DNA of 64,000 nt from Bacteroidota bacterium (GTDB lineage: Bacteria; Bacteroidota; Bacteroidia; Flavobacteriales_D; Crocinitomicaceae). Below the pieces are notes generated by a model that was not told the origin of the DNA, did not search any database, and was given only the letters and a program-made list of their open reading frames with translations. How positions within the stretch are numbered: the first letter of the stretch is position 1; every line of letters begins with the position of its first letter. The translations under genes and the position numbers were made by a program. This document shows, in pieces, positions 52,625-60,926 of this stretch. The stretch covers positions 1 to 64,000 of the forward strand of contig JAJRQQ010000106.1 of the NCBI GenBank assembly GCA_024280155.1, read 5' to 3'.

Positions 52625-54613
52625 TTAATTTTCAATCTCATCAATCTTTTCGTTCACCTGGAGTTTCTTAAGCATTTCCATGGTTCTATCCAATTGTTTT
52701 TTCATATCTTCCGAAGACATTTCCAATTCATCGAATTTCTCATCCATTTTATCCTTATTCTGCTCTTGCATCAATTTTTCTAATTCATCAAGAAGATCTT
52801 TTAACTCATCGTCCATTAATTCTTCCAACAGATTATTTATTAACTCCTGTTGTTCTAAAATCTCCTTATCCAATTCCGATAATTGATGTTTTTCCTCTAT
52901 ACTTTGTTGCATATTCTCTTGCATCTTTTGGAGGTTCTCAATGAGATTCTTTTGTTCTTCTTTTAACTGGTTAACTTGTTGTTGTTTTTGCCAAGAAGAC
53001 TCCTTAGAATCCATCGCCTCTTTTCTTAGACGATCTAAATCTTTTTTAAATTTTTCAGCTTGTTTCATTAATGCAAACATATCTTCACGCGTTTCTGAAC
53101 GATTTTCTTCACGTATTTCATTCAGGTCATTTAAAGATGGTAAATGATAAGAGAACATTCTGCTCTTCGTCTTCTTTGATCCATTGACTCCATCATTATC
53201 AAAAACCAAGAAATAATAGGAAATTTTATCCTTGAGTTGAAGTTGTTCTTTTCTAAAATCGACAGCAAAATCAAAAGAAGATTCTGTACCAGAAAGCGAA
53301 CCAACATTTATTTTTTTTGTGCGAATATCTCCTTTTTCAGAAGTGATGGAATAAACAAAGAGTAAAGAAGTCAACCCATAATCATCACTTGTTTTACCCG
53401 TAAAAAACCGTACACCATTTTTTAAAGTATCTTTTTCTTCAATTACTTGAATGTGCGGGAACTCATCTTTGATTACATCAATATTAAAGAAATTAGAATC
53501 GACTTTTGAAGTAGTTGAATTATGCAAAGAAATTAACCCTTGTGCATTATCTATAAGTACGGTTGAAAATGAAAAACCTGTTGTATTGAATGACTTCACA
53601 TTTTTATTCAATTGAAAATCAACACGTTTAGTGTTTTTTGTAGAAATGTTCCATGTAATTTCACTTCCTTCATAAACCGTTAAATCACTTGCATTATCTA
53701 TCGTTTCACTTTCAAGTCCAAGATAAGCTGGATAATTAAGTTTGGCTTGTATACGAGTAATTGAAGCTTTAGAAAGTACATGAACAGAAAAATTTTGACT
53801 TTCAAAATTGTTGGCTTCAAAATGGAAAATTAACTCTTTTCTAACTTGCACTATTGAACCTTTAAAAGTGTTTTTAGTAACTTTAGTAAGAATAAATCTA
53901 CCACGTTCTGATTCTATAAAAACTTTCTTAGGTAAATCATCTCCTAATAATTCTAAAGTAAAATTATAATTATCTCCTTCTTCAATTTCTGGTGTGAGTG
54001 AAATTAAATTAAAGGTAAAAGGTGGTGGAATTTTAAATTCAGTCGAAAAATTAACAACGCGTTCTGTTCCTTGAGTGATAACGCCGGGTTTGAAAATGCC
54101 GAGTGCAATGAGAAATAAAAAGATAGGCAGTAACCAAGAAAAGTATTTCTTATTATTCTCTTTTATATTAATCGAATCAGCAAAAGGTATGCTACCCATC
54201 GAAGAACTTCTTTGTTGTACACTAGCATTCAATAATTCATAATCTGCAGAATTTTCATCCATTTGATCACTCAACTGAAGTGTATTTAACAGTCTATCTG
54301 AAATGTTTGGAAAATACTTTCCAATAATATTTGAAGCCTGATAACGATTGATTCTTTCTCCAAAAGAGTTTAAACGTAATACTGGAATGAGAATGTATTT
54401 GTAAAAAACGATACCGTTCCCAAGTAGGAAACTGAAGAATAAAACAGCTCGTACATACGAATTAAAACGACCAAGAAATTCTAAAGAAATCACCAAAAGA
54501 AAGGAAAAAAGAAAAATACCTAGAAACAGCAAAAGTCCTTTTACAATTTGGTTTTTGTAAAATTTTCGAATAAACGAATCAATTTGAGACAATAAAAGGT
54601 CGTACGAACTCAT
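52625..54613 (-). CDS. DUF4175 family protein, N-terminal part
   Basis: The 662-residue segment starts at ATG 54613 and has TM helices near residues 25-45 and 55-80 and a third near 160, then a large beta-rich periplasmic-type region (VNFSTEFKIPPPFTFNLISL, NYPAYLGLE), followed by a coiled-coil (KEEQKNLIENLQKMQENMQQ, EEL...LDELEKLMQEQNKD). DUF4175 proteins are about 1,100 residues; this part ends at TAA 52627-52625 in the middle of a coiled coil. Family function is unknown; it may be an envelope protein. The two in-frame stops cut the gene into three pieces. Confidence 0.82.
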   Translation of the reverse strand: MSSYDLLLSQIDSFIRKFYKNQIVKGLLLFLGIFLFSFLLVISLEFLGRFNSYVRAVLFFSFLLGNGIVFYKYILIPVLRLNSFGERINRYQASNIIGKYFPNISDRLLNTLQLSDQMDENSADYELLNASVQQRSSSMGSIPFADSINIKENNKKYFSWLLPIFLFLIALGIFKPGVITQGTERVVNFSTEFKIPPPFTFNLISLTPEIEEGDNYNFTLELLGDDLPKKVFIESERGRFILTKVTKNTFKGSIVQVRKELIFHFEANNFESQNFSVHVLSKASITRIQAKLNYPAYLGLESETIDNASDLTVYEGSEITWNISTKNTKRVDFQLNKNVKSFNTTGFSFSTVLIDNAQGLISLHNSTTSKVDSNFFNIDVIKDEFPHIQVIEEKDTLKNGVRFFTGKTSDDYGLTSLLFVYSITSEKGDIRTKKINVGSLSGTESSFDFAVDFRKEQLQLKDKISYYFLVFDNDGVNGSKKTKSRMFSYHLPSLNDLNEIREENRSETREDMFALMKQAEKFKKDLDRLRKEAMDSKESSWQKQQQVNQLKEEQKNLIENLQKMQENMQQSIEEKHQLSELDKEILEQQELINNLLEELMDDELKDLLDELEKLMQEQNKDKMDEKFDELEMSSEDMKKQLDRTMEMLKKLQVNEKIDEIEN

Positions 54614-54749
54614 AGAACCTACTAAATTATAGAAATTTGTATGATAAGGAGTATAAAAAAGGTTAAATATCGAAAAAGTGGTTTAAAATGAATGATCCTA
54701 TTCAGTTGAACTTTATTCAATCAAAATTTAGAATTGCATCTAGTTTACT

Positions 54750-54757
54750 TATCTTTG
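54750..54757 (+). promoter_or_regulatory. -7 promoter element TATCTTTG of gltX-folB
   Basis: TATCTTTG matches TAnnTTTG and lies 20 bases before the GltX start chosen here. It argues for the internal ATG at 54778 over an upstream one at 54688. Confidence 0.55.
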
Positions 54758-54777
54758 CACCAATTAAAACGAAATTT

Positions 54778-56301
54778 ATGTCTCAAAAACCTGTTCGCGT
54801 TAGATTTGCGCCGTCACCAACCGGACCACTTCACATGGGTGGAGTTAGAACTGCCTTGTATAATTATTTATTTGCCAAAAAACACAACGGAACATTTGTT
54901 ATTCGAATAGAAGATACAGATCAGACACGTTTTGTAGAAGGTGCTCAAGATTATATCATGGATGCAATGAAATGGTGCAAAATGATGCCAACAGAAGGTC
55001 CGGGGTTAGGGGGAGATTTTGGTCCTTACGTTCAGTCTGAAAGAAAAGAAATGTACCGACCTTATGCAGAACAATTGATTGAGAATGGAAAAGGTTATTA
55101 CGCTTTTGATACTGCTGAAGATTTAACGGCTGTTCGTGAACAAGCAAAGCAAATGGGAATGCCAAATTGGCAATACAACAGTGTGACGCGTGGTTCAATG
55201 AAGAATTCTATTTCATTGCCACAAGATGAAGTACAACGAAGGTTAGAAGCAGGGGATCCTTATGTGATTCGTATGAAAATGCCTCGAAATGAAGACATAC
55301 GCTTAGAAGATGAAATTAGAGGATGGGTTGTCGTGAACACCAATAATTTAGATGATAAAGTTCTTTTCAAGTCTGACGGAATGCCAACATATCATTTAGC
55401 AAATATTGTAGATGATCATTTAATGGAAATCAGTCACGTTATTCGTGGTGAGGAGTGGTTACCGTCTGCGCCTTTACATGTGATGTTATATGAAGCTTTT
55501 GGGTGGGAAGCTCCAAAATTTGCTCATTTACCGTTGTTATTAAAACCTGATGGAAATGGTAAATTATCAAAAAGAGATGGAGATCGATTAGGTTTTCCTG
55601 TATTTCCAACCAACTGGACGACAGCTGAAGGCGATGTATTTTCTGGATATAGAGAGAATGGATATTTTTCAGGTGCATTTGTAAATATGTTAGCGTTTTT
55701 AGGGTGGAACCCTGGGACAACTCAAGAAATTTTTCCAATGGACGAATTGGTAGAAGCGTTTACATTGGATAGAGTTTCTAAATCCGGTGCAAAATTTGAC
55801 CCAGATAAAACAAAATGGTTCCAACAACAATATTTAAGAGCAGAAAATAATACAGTATTAGCTGAAATATTACAAAAAGAAATTGAGGGTGATTATCCGA
55901 TAGAAAGATTGGCTGAAGTTTGTCGTTTGATGAAAGAAAGAGCCACTTTCGTAAAAGACATCTGGACAGAAGGTTCATTTTTACTTGAACGTCCAACAGA
56001 ATACGATGCTAAAACAACACGTAAAAAATGGAAGGGTGAAGCAGAGAATTACATCACAGAATTTAAAACAATTCTCAGTGAAACAGAAGATTATTCTGCA
56101 GAAAACATTGAAAAAGTATTTAAAGATTACTTAGCATCAAAAGAAATTGGTATAGGACAGGTTTTGCCACAATTTCGATTGGTTTTAACAGGAAAAGGAA
56201 TGGGTCCAAGTATGTTTGAAATTACTTCATTCTTAGGAAAAGAAGAAACAATTGCTCGAATTGAAATTGGTGTAGAGGCATTGAGAAAGAACGAAGAATG
56301 A
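54778..56301 (+). CDS. gltX: Glutamyl-tRNA synthetase
   Basis: The ATG at 54778 (MSQKPVRVRFAPSPTGPLHMG) begins the canonical GluRS opening; the 90 bases upstream that are in frame contain the promoter. The about 507-residue class I enzyme has the HIGH-type motif (SPTGPLHMGG), the glutamate-binding RIEDTDQTRF, and KLSKRDG as KMSKS equivalent. It charges tRNA-Glu and, where GlnRS is absent, also tRNA-Gln, later converted by GatABC; gatA is in this window. folB overlaps its stop by 4 bases. Confidence 0.96.
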   Translation: MSQKPVRVRFAPSPTGPLHMGGVRTALYNYLFAKKHNGTFVIRIEDTDQTRFVEGAQDYIMDAMKWCKMMPTEGPGLGGDFGPYVQSERKEMYRPYAEQLIENGKGYYAFDTAEDLTAVREQAKQMGMPNWQYNSVTRGSMKNSISLPQDEVQRRLEAGDPYVIRMKMPRNEDIRLEDEIRGWVVVNTNNLDDKVLFKSDGMPTYHLANIVDDHLMEISHVIRGEEWLPSAPLHVMLYEAFGWEAPKFAHLPLLLKPDGNGKLSKRDGDRLGFPVFPTNWTTAEGDVFSGYRENGYFSGAFVNMLAFLGWNPGTTQEIFPMDELVEAFTLDRVSKSGAKFDPDKTKWFQQQYLRAENNTVLAEILQKEIEGDYPIERLAEVCRLMKERATFVKDIWTEGSFLLERPTEYDAKTTRKKWKGEAENYITEFKTILSETEDYSAENIEKVFKDYLASKEIGIGQVLPQFRLVLTGKGMGPSMFEITSFLGKEETIARIEIGVEALRKNEE

Positions 56302-56651
56302 TACATACAATTGAAGTCAACGGAATAAAACTCTATGCTTTCCACGGTTGTATGCCAGAGGAAGGTCGGATTGGTGGTCACTACATCGTAGATGTACGCA
56401 TGACGACCGATTTCTCTTCTGCAGCTGCATCTGATGAGTTGGATGAAACCATTGATTACGTTGTAGTGAATAAGATTGTCAAAGAAGAAATGGCAATTCG
56501 ATCGAAATTAATAGAACACGTTGGGCAAAGAATTGTGGAACGAATACGGAAAGAAGTTAGTAATATTGATACTTTACGTTTAAAAGTGACCAAATTATCC
56601 CCACCAATTAATGGTGATGTAAATAATGTCGCAATAATTATTGAAGACTAA
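56298..56651 (+). CDS. folB: Dihydroneopterin aldolase
   Basis: The 117-residue tunnelling-fold protein has the FolB opening (IEVNGIKLYAFHGCMPEEGRIGGHY), the conserved Tyr/Glu residues and ETIDYVVVNKIVKEEMA plus LIEHVGQRIVERI. It converts dihydroneopterin to 6-hydroxymethyl-dihydropterin in folate synthesis. Its ATG overlaps the gltX stop, so translation is coupled. It ends 38 bases before tRNA-Cys. Confidence 0.93.
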   Translation: MIHTIEVNGIKLYAFHGCMPEEGRIGGHYIVDVRMTTDFSSAAASDELDETIDYVVVNKIVKEEMAIRSKLIEHVGQRIVERIRKEVSNIDTLRLKVTKLSPPINGDVNNVAIIIED

Positions 56652-56689
56652 TTCATTTTTTAGTACATTTGCATACCGAAATTAAAAAC

Positions 56690-56760
56690 GGTCTCTTGGC
56701 CGAGTGGCTAGGCAGTGGTCTGCAAAACCATCTACGGCGGTTCGAATCCGCCAGAGACCT
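56690..56760 (+). tRNA. tRNA-Cys (anticodon GCA)
   Basis: A full cloverleaf is visible: acceptor GGTCTCT/AGAGACC, D-stem GCC/GGC, anticodon stem GTGGT/ACCAT around CTGCAAA (anticodon GCA), short variable region CTAC, T-stem GGCGG/CCGCC with TTCGAAT loop, and discriminator T73, the Cys identity base. CCA is not encoded. It is followed by a terminator and the AT-rich island. Confidence 0.96.
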
Positions 56761-56766
56761 CAAAGA

Positions 56767-56795
56767 AATCCTTACTCGTAGAGTAGGGATTTTTT
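56767..56795 (+). terminator. Terminator after tRNA-Cys
   Basis: AATCCTTACTC and GAGTAGGGATT form an 11-bp stem with one T-G pair around a GTA loop, followed by T5. Confidence 0.8.
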
Positions 56796-56829
56796 GTTTA
56801 GAACAACTCAAGCTCGCTTGAAAGTTGGG
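56772..56829 (+). repeat. Direct repeat copy A, left flank of the tRNA-Cys island
   Basis: This 58-base unit starts in the tRNA-Cys terminator stem at TTACTCG and runs through AGAACAACTCAAG and AAAGTTGGG. A second copy (58962-59020) matches at about 50 of 59 positions. Both are followed, about 90 bases later, by a CGTTA(G/A)C palindrome. Confidence 0.7.
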
Positions 56830-56882
56830 AAGGAAAAAAGATGCGTTTAGTGATTAAAAATTTATTTTTATATTTGATATGG

Positions 56883-56928
56883 AATGTTAATATATGTCAC
56901 AATGGACACATATTACACCGTTAGCATT
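56883..56928. repeat. Palindromic cassette-boundary element 1
   Basis: AATGTTAA (56883-56890) pairs with TTAGCATT (56921-56928), and inside it AATATATGTC (56889-56898) pairs with GACACATATT (56905-56914) with one mismatch. The right arm contains CGTTAGC (56919-56925), shared with the next boundary. It precedes the exported-protein ATG by 13 bases. Confidence 0.45.
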
Positions 56929-56941
56929 AATTAATCACCCT

Positions 56942-57658
56942 ATGAAATCAAGAACTATTATCGTTAATTTAATAATAAGTGTTATATCAATTTCTAATGT
57001 TCTCTATAGTCAAAGTTCAGAAATAAAAATATTTGATTCAACTAGAACATACATATATAACGCAACATTTATAGATAAGAATAGCGATACTTTAACTCAA
57101 GAAAAAATAATTTTACAACCATTAGGAATACCTTGGGAATATCAAAAGACTCAAACTAAATATATAGTAACTTATTATCCAACAGATTCTGTTGTTAATA
57201 ATATGAGAAGTCCTAAATCAAAAAAGAAGAAAAAATGGGAAGGAATAAGAATTGCAAGAAAAGTAACTAGTGGAGCAATTGAAGATAGTTTAACAATTTG
57301 GTTGCATCCTTTTCGTTCAAATCAATATATGTATACAGAAGTTTGTGCTTTTCCTTATATTAAATTAGATAAATTAAATATAGGTGAAAAATGGAATGGA
57401 GGGACATTATTTATATTAACAGGATGGGGAAAGTTTAAAGGTAAATTAAGTCAAACTTATCTAGTTGAAAAACAAATAGATTATGAATTTAAAAATATAC
57501 TACTAACAGATTGTTGGCTAATTGTTGGTACTGGAAATCATAATAAACTCGGTGAAAGTTCTGTTAGATACGTATATCATAAAGAATATGGGTTTTTAGA
57601 ATTTGAATATGATTTTTTTGATGGTACTCATATTACCTTCAAGCTTATAAAGATTTAA
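56942..57658 (+). CDS. Exported protein of unknown function in the tRNA-Cys island
   Basis: The ATG at 56942 (MKSRTIIVNLIISVISISNVLYSQ) begins a signal peptide; an in-frame upstream ATG at 56894 sits inside the boundary palindrome. The 238-residue protein is Lys/Ile/Tyr-rich, with a basic patch SPKSKKKKKWEG near residue 95 and a possible beta-sandwich fold (IWLHPFRSNQYMYTEVCAF). It uses ATA for Ile and AGA for Arg much more freely than neighbouring genes, a sign of different origin. I do not recognise a family. Confidence 0.65.
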   Translation: MKSRTIIVNLIISVISISNVLYSQSSEIKIFDSTRTYIYNATFIDKNSDTLTQEKIILQPLGIPWEYQKTQTKYIVTYYPTDSVVNNMRSPKSKKKKKWEGIRIARKVTSGAIEDSLTIWLHPFRSNQYMYTEVCAFPYIKLDKLNIGEKWNGGTLFILTGWGKFKGKLSQTYLVEKQIDYEFKNILLTDCWLIVGTGNHNKLGESSVRYVYHKEYGFLEFEYDFFDGTHITFKLIKI

Positions 57659-57886
57659 GCTAACTATTTGTATTGTCCGAAAATAAAAAAAATGCTAACA
57701 AACTCTATATTTAATACGGAGTTAGTACTTAATTGAAAATTTAGAGTTCCATAGAAAGCCCGCCAAAACTTAAATTTGGTGTTTTAAAAAGAATAATTTA
57801 AAAACAAAATATTAACTTTAGGCTATGTGCGGAATTGAGAGTTTTGCTCTTTGTAAATCCGTACTAAACATAGTGTAAACGTTAGC
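57659..57886. repeat. Palindromic cassette-boundary element 2 (attC-like)
   Basis: This 228-bp gap begins with GCTAAC right after a stop codon and ends with CGTTAGC (57880-57886). GCTAACA (57694-57700) faces TGTAAACGTTAGC (57874-57886), and inner arms TTTAATACGGAGTT (57710-57723) and AAATCCGTACTAAA (57855-57868) are complementary at 12 of 14 positions. Two nested arm pairs around a spacer resemble integron-type recombination sites, without matching the canonical GTTRRRY core exactly. No gene is seen in it. Confidence 0.45.
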
Positions 57887-57962
57887 TTCATAAAAAAACA
57901 CGGAAAACTTATCTCATTTCAATAAAAAGAATTATTTTTGATAGTATCAAACGATAGTATCA

Positions 57963-58916
57963 ATGAAGCCACCATACGAAATCACATCCAAAATATTAAG
58001 GTTTGTAACTCAAATTTCTGAAAAAATAGGAGAAATCAATGCTAATTTATTAGACAAACCTTCACCAACATTAAGGAAACAAAATAGAATTAAAACAATC
58101 CATAATTCTCTAAAAATAGAAGGAAATACACTTACAGAGGAACAAATAACCGCAATTCTTGAAAATAAAAGAGTAATTGGTCCAGAAAGAGATATAAAAG
58201 AAGTTATAAATACCATTGAAGTTTATAACAATATTAAAAATTTTAAATATCACAATGAAAAAGATTTTCTAAAAGCACATAAAACAATAATGAATGGGTT
58301 AATTGAAAACCCTGGAAAATACAGAAAACAAAGTGTTGGCATTGTAAAAGGAACAAAAGTAGAACACATCGCACCTCCACACGAAAATGTTCCAAATTTA
58401 ATGAACGATTTGTTTACGTATCTAAAAGACAAAAATGAATTAAGTCTTATAAAAAGTTGTGTTTTTCATTATGAAATGGAATTTATACATCCTTTTTTAG
58501 ACGGAAATGGACGAATGGGACGTTTATGGCAAACTTTAATACTGAAAGCAGAATACCCTGTATTTGAATATATTCCTTTAGAAACATTAATTAGTAAATC
58601 ACAAAAAGAATATTATGAAGCATTATCAGAAAGTGATAATAAAGGAAAATCAACAATCTTTATCGAGTATATGTTAGAAATTATTAATAATTCTCTTGAA
58701 CATATTCTAAAATTTGGAAATCGAAAATTAAATCAAACAGATAGAATAAATTATTTTAAGGAATTAGATAATAAAGAATTTACACGAAAAGATTATATGA
58801 ATATTTTTAAAGAAATATCTACAGCAACCGCAAGTAGAGATTTAATTAAAGGCATTGAATTGGAAATATTTGTTAAAATTGGAGAAAAGAATAAAACAAA
58901 ATATAGCCTAAAATAA
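57963..58916 (+). CDS. Fic family protein (class II, self-inhibited type)
   Basis: The 317-residue protein has the Fic active-site loop HPFLDGNGRMGR (about residues 176-187) with the catalytic His, and an N-terminal inhibitory motif SLKIEGN (about residues 49-55) matching (S/T)xxxE(G/N), which places it with class II Fic proteins that carry their own inhibitory helix. The C-terminal about 70 residues may form a winged-helix-like domain. Fic enzymes AMPylate or otherwise modify target proteins; the target is unknown. There is no separate antitoxin gene beside it. AT-rich codon use matches the neighbour and suggests acquisition by transfer. Confidence 0.9.
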   Translation: MKPPYEITSKILRFVTQISEKIGEINANLLDKPSPTLRKQNRIKTIHNSLKIEGNTLTEEQITAILENKRVIGPERDIKEVINTIEVYNNIKNFKYHNEKDFLKAHKTIMNGLIENPGKYRKQSVGIVKGTKVEHIAPPHENVPNLMNDLFTYLKDKNELSLIKSCVFHYEMEFIHPFLDGNGRMGRLWQTLILKAEYPVFEYIPLETLISKSQKEYYEALSESDNKGKSTIFIEYMLEIINNSLEHILKFGNRKLNQTDRINYFKELDNKEFTRKDYMNIFKEISTATASRDLIKGIELEIFVKIGEKNKTKYSLK

Positions 58917-58961
58917 ACTATTAGAATTAAAGAATAGCAAGAGAAAGGAATATAAAAATAT

Positions 58962-59020
58962 TTACTCGAAAGAGTAGGGGTTTTTATTTTAGAACAACTC
59001 AAGTTTACTTAAAAGTTGGG
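58962..59020 (+). repeat. Direct repeat copy B, right flank of the tRNA-Cys island
   Basis: This copy matches the unit at 56772-56829, beginning TTACTCG. Its hairpin is degenerate: TACTC-GAAA-GAGTA pairs, but the outer terminator stem bases are replaced, so homology to copy A begins in the stem. Confidence 0.7.
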
Positions 59021-59124
59021 GTAAAGCAAAAAGACCTTAGCAAGATAGTGCAAAGATTTGTTTGAAAGAAAACATAGCCGCCTTTCGGATCAACTACGTT
59101 TCTTATCCTAAACGTTAACCCAAC
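59015..59124. repeat. Palindromic cassette-boundary element 3
   Basis: GTTGGGGTAAAG (59015-59026) faces CGTTAACCCAAC (59113-59124), complementary at 10 of 12 positions, enclosing a spacer with CATAGCCGCCTTTCGG, a motif I associate with repeats between accessory genes in other Bacteroidota. The GTTAAC core corresponds to GTTAGC in the other two elements. The 346 bp gap 58917-59262 contains no gene. Confidence 0.4.
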
Positions 59125-59217
59125 AACAATACTTGAGAAGAATAAAGTATGCTAAGAACAAACTTCCTTAAACGAAACAACTGACAACAATCATATTTCT
59201 TTTCCTATCAAAAATAG

Positions 59218-59225
59218 TATATTTG
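59218..59225 (+). promoter_or_regulatory. -7 promoter element TATATTTG of the halogenase-like gene
   Basis: TATATTTG matches TAnnTTTG, 38 bases before the ATG at 59263. The -33 position has TTT rather than TTG. Confidence 0.5.
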
Positions 59226-59262
59226 TTTTACTGATTTTATCAGCTGATTTAATTCTATTCGA

Positions 59263-60924
59263 ATGAAAAAAAATTATGATGTTGTCATCTTTGGTGGTGG
59301 TCTTGCTGGACTTACACTTAGTCTTCAATTAAAAAAAGAAAACGAAAATATTTCTATTCTTGTTCTTGAAAAAAGAGAGGGAGATGCGCTAGATGCTGCT
59401 CATAAAGTGGGGGAATCTACCGTAGAATTAGGAACGCATTATTTGAGAGAAGTCCTTGATTTAAAAGATTATTTAGAGGAAAAACAGTTGCCAAAACATG
59501 GTTTACGCTTCTTTTTTTCCCCAGAACATAAAAACGATATAGATAAAAGGGTAGAATTAGGTCCTCGGGAATTATTACCGGTGCCAAGTCACCAAATTGA
59601 TCGAGGAACATTTGAAAATGACCTCATCGGTATTGTGAGAGCGAAGGGTGTTGAGGTTGAATTGGGTGCAAAAGTTACTGCAACAGAACCGACAGAAAAT
59701 GGGCATTCTACTATATATTCTAAAGATAAAGAAGAAATAAATCTTTCCTCTAAATGGATTGTTGACGCAACCGGCCGTAATAGTTTCCTGAAACGAAAAT
59801 TAAAATTAAAACAAGACCTTGACCATGGAATTAGCTCTGCTTGGTTTAGAATTAAAGGGGAAATTGATGTAGATGATTGGTCGGAGAATAAAGACTGGTC
59901 AAGTTATGTGAAACCTGGTTTGCGTCGATTGAGTACTGTGCATTTCATGGATAAAGGATATTGGATTTGGTTCATTCCTCTTGCAACCGGCAATACAAGT
60001 GTTGGAATAGTCGCTGACCCCGCTATCCATCCGTTTGACACCTACAATAAACTCGATAAAGCATTTGAATGGTTTAAAAAGAATGAACCAATCGTTTATA
60101 AAAACCTCATCGATAAAAAAGAGGATATTCTTGACTTTAAAGTATTAAAGCATTTTGCACATTCTTGTGAGAAATTATATTCTACAGAAAGATGGGCAAT
60201 TACCGGAGAATCTGGTTTGTTTCTAGATCCTTTCTATTCTCCAGGTACAGATTTTATAGCTCTCAATAACGCGTTTGTTGGCGATTTAATTCTGCGTGAT
60301 TTAAAAGGGGAAGATATCGATTTACGCATCAATGTTTTTGAAAGAACGCACTACGCTTGGTTTGAAAACTGGATTCCAATTTATCAAAATAAATATAAGT
60401 TGTGGGGTAAAACGCAAACCATGGTGTGGAAGATTTTTTGGGATTGGGCAATCTATTGGTCGGTACACACTTTATTATTCACCAACCACGGTTATACCAA
60501 TATTATGGTTTTACGAAACCTGTTTGCGAAAGACAATTGTGCCGGTGAAAAATTTGGTCAATTGAATCAGCAAATGCAAAAATTATTGTTGGAATGGGGA
60601 GAATTTGATGATGAAGCTTTTGAAAACAACTACATCGATCCTTTCGATATTCCATTCTTGCAAGATTTTCACCGAGGAATAGATGAACAACATTCTCCAA
60701 GAGAATTAGTGAAGAAAGTAGAGGATAATGTGAAAATTCTCGAACACATCGCTGTAGAAATGTTTAAATTGATGAGTCGTAAAGTTTATGGAACGTCGAT
60801 GAACTTAAAAGTTGACCCATACATAATGACTTTATCGAAAAAGCTAAATGAGAATGAAAATGGTCTTGCAACAGATGAAGGAATTAAAAATGACGTTGCT
60901 GTAATGTGGTTTTACAAAGGTTGA
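59263..60924 (+). CDS. Flavin-dependent halogenase-like FAD oxidoreductase
   Basis: The 553-residue protein has an N-terminal FAD motif (VVIFGGGLAGLTLSLQL), the segment HKVGEST (about residues 46-52) where halogenases keep their catalytic Lys, and WIWFIP (about 234-239), which fits the WxWxIP signature of flavin-dependent halogenases, plus a later GLFLDPFYSPG. Relatives are often listed as tryptophan-halogenase- or geranylgeranyl-reductase-like. Halogenation is plausible but unproven, and the substrate is unknown. The next gene starts 2 bases after its stop. Confidence 0.75.
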   Translation: MKKNYDVVIFGGGLAGLTLSLQLKKENENISILVLEKREGDALDAAHKVGESTVELGTHYLREVLDLKDYLEEKQLPKHGLRFFFSPEHKNDIDKRVELGPRELLPVPSHQIDRGTFENDLIGIVRAKGVEVELGAKVTATEPTENGHSTIYSKDKEEINLSSKWIVDATGRNSFLKRKLKLKQDLDHGISSAWFRIKGEIDVDDWSENKDWSSYVKPGLRRLSTVHFMDKGYWIWFIPLATGNTSVGIVADPAIHPFDTYNKLDKAFEWFKKNEPIVYKNLIDKKEDILDFKVLKHFAHSCEKLYSTERWAITGESGLFLDPFYSPGTDFIALNNAFVGDLILRDLKGEDIDLRINVFERTHYAWFENWIPIYQNKYKLWGKTQTMVWKIFWDWAIYWSVHTLLFTNHGYTNIMVLRNLFAKDNCAGEKFGQLNQQMQKLLLEWGEFDDEAFENNYIDPFDIPFLQDFHRGIDEQHSPRELVKKVEDNVKILEHIAVEMFKLMSRKVYGTSMNLKVDPYIMTLSKKLNENENGLATDEGIKNDVAVMWFYKG

Positions 60925-60926
60925 AA

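Noticed and set aside
54688-54777. Longer GltX N-terminus from ATG 54688
   Set aside because: The added 30 residues contain the -7 promoter element and do not resemble GluRS; the family begins at 54778.
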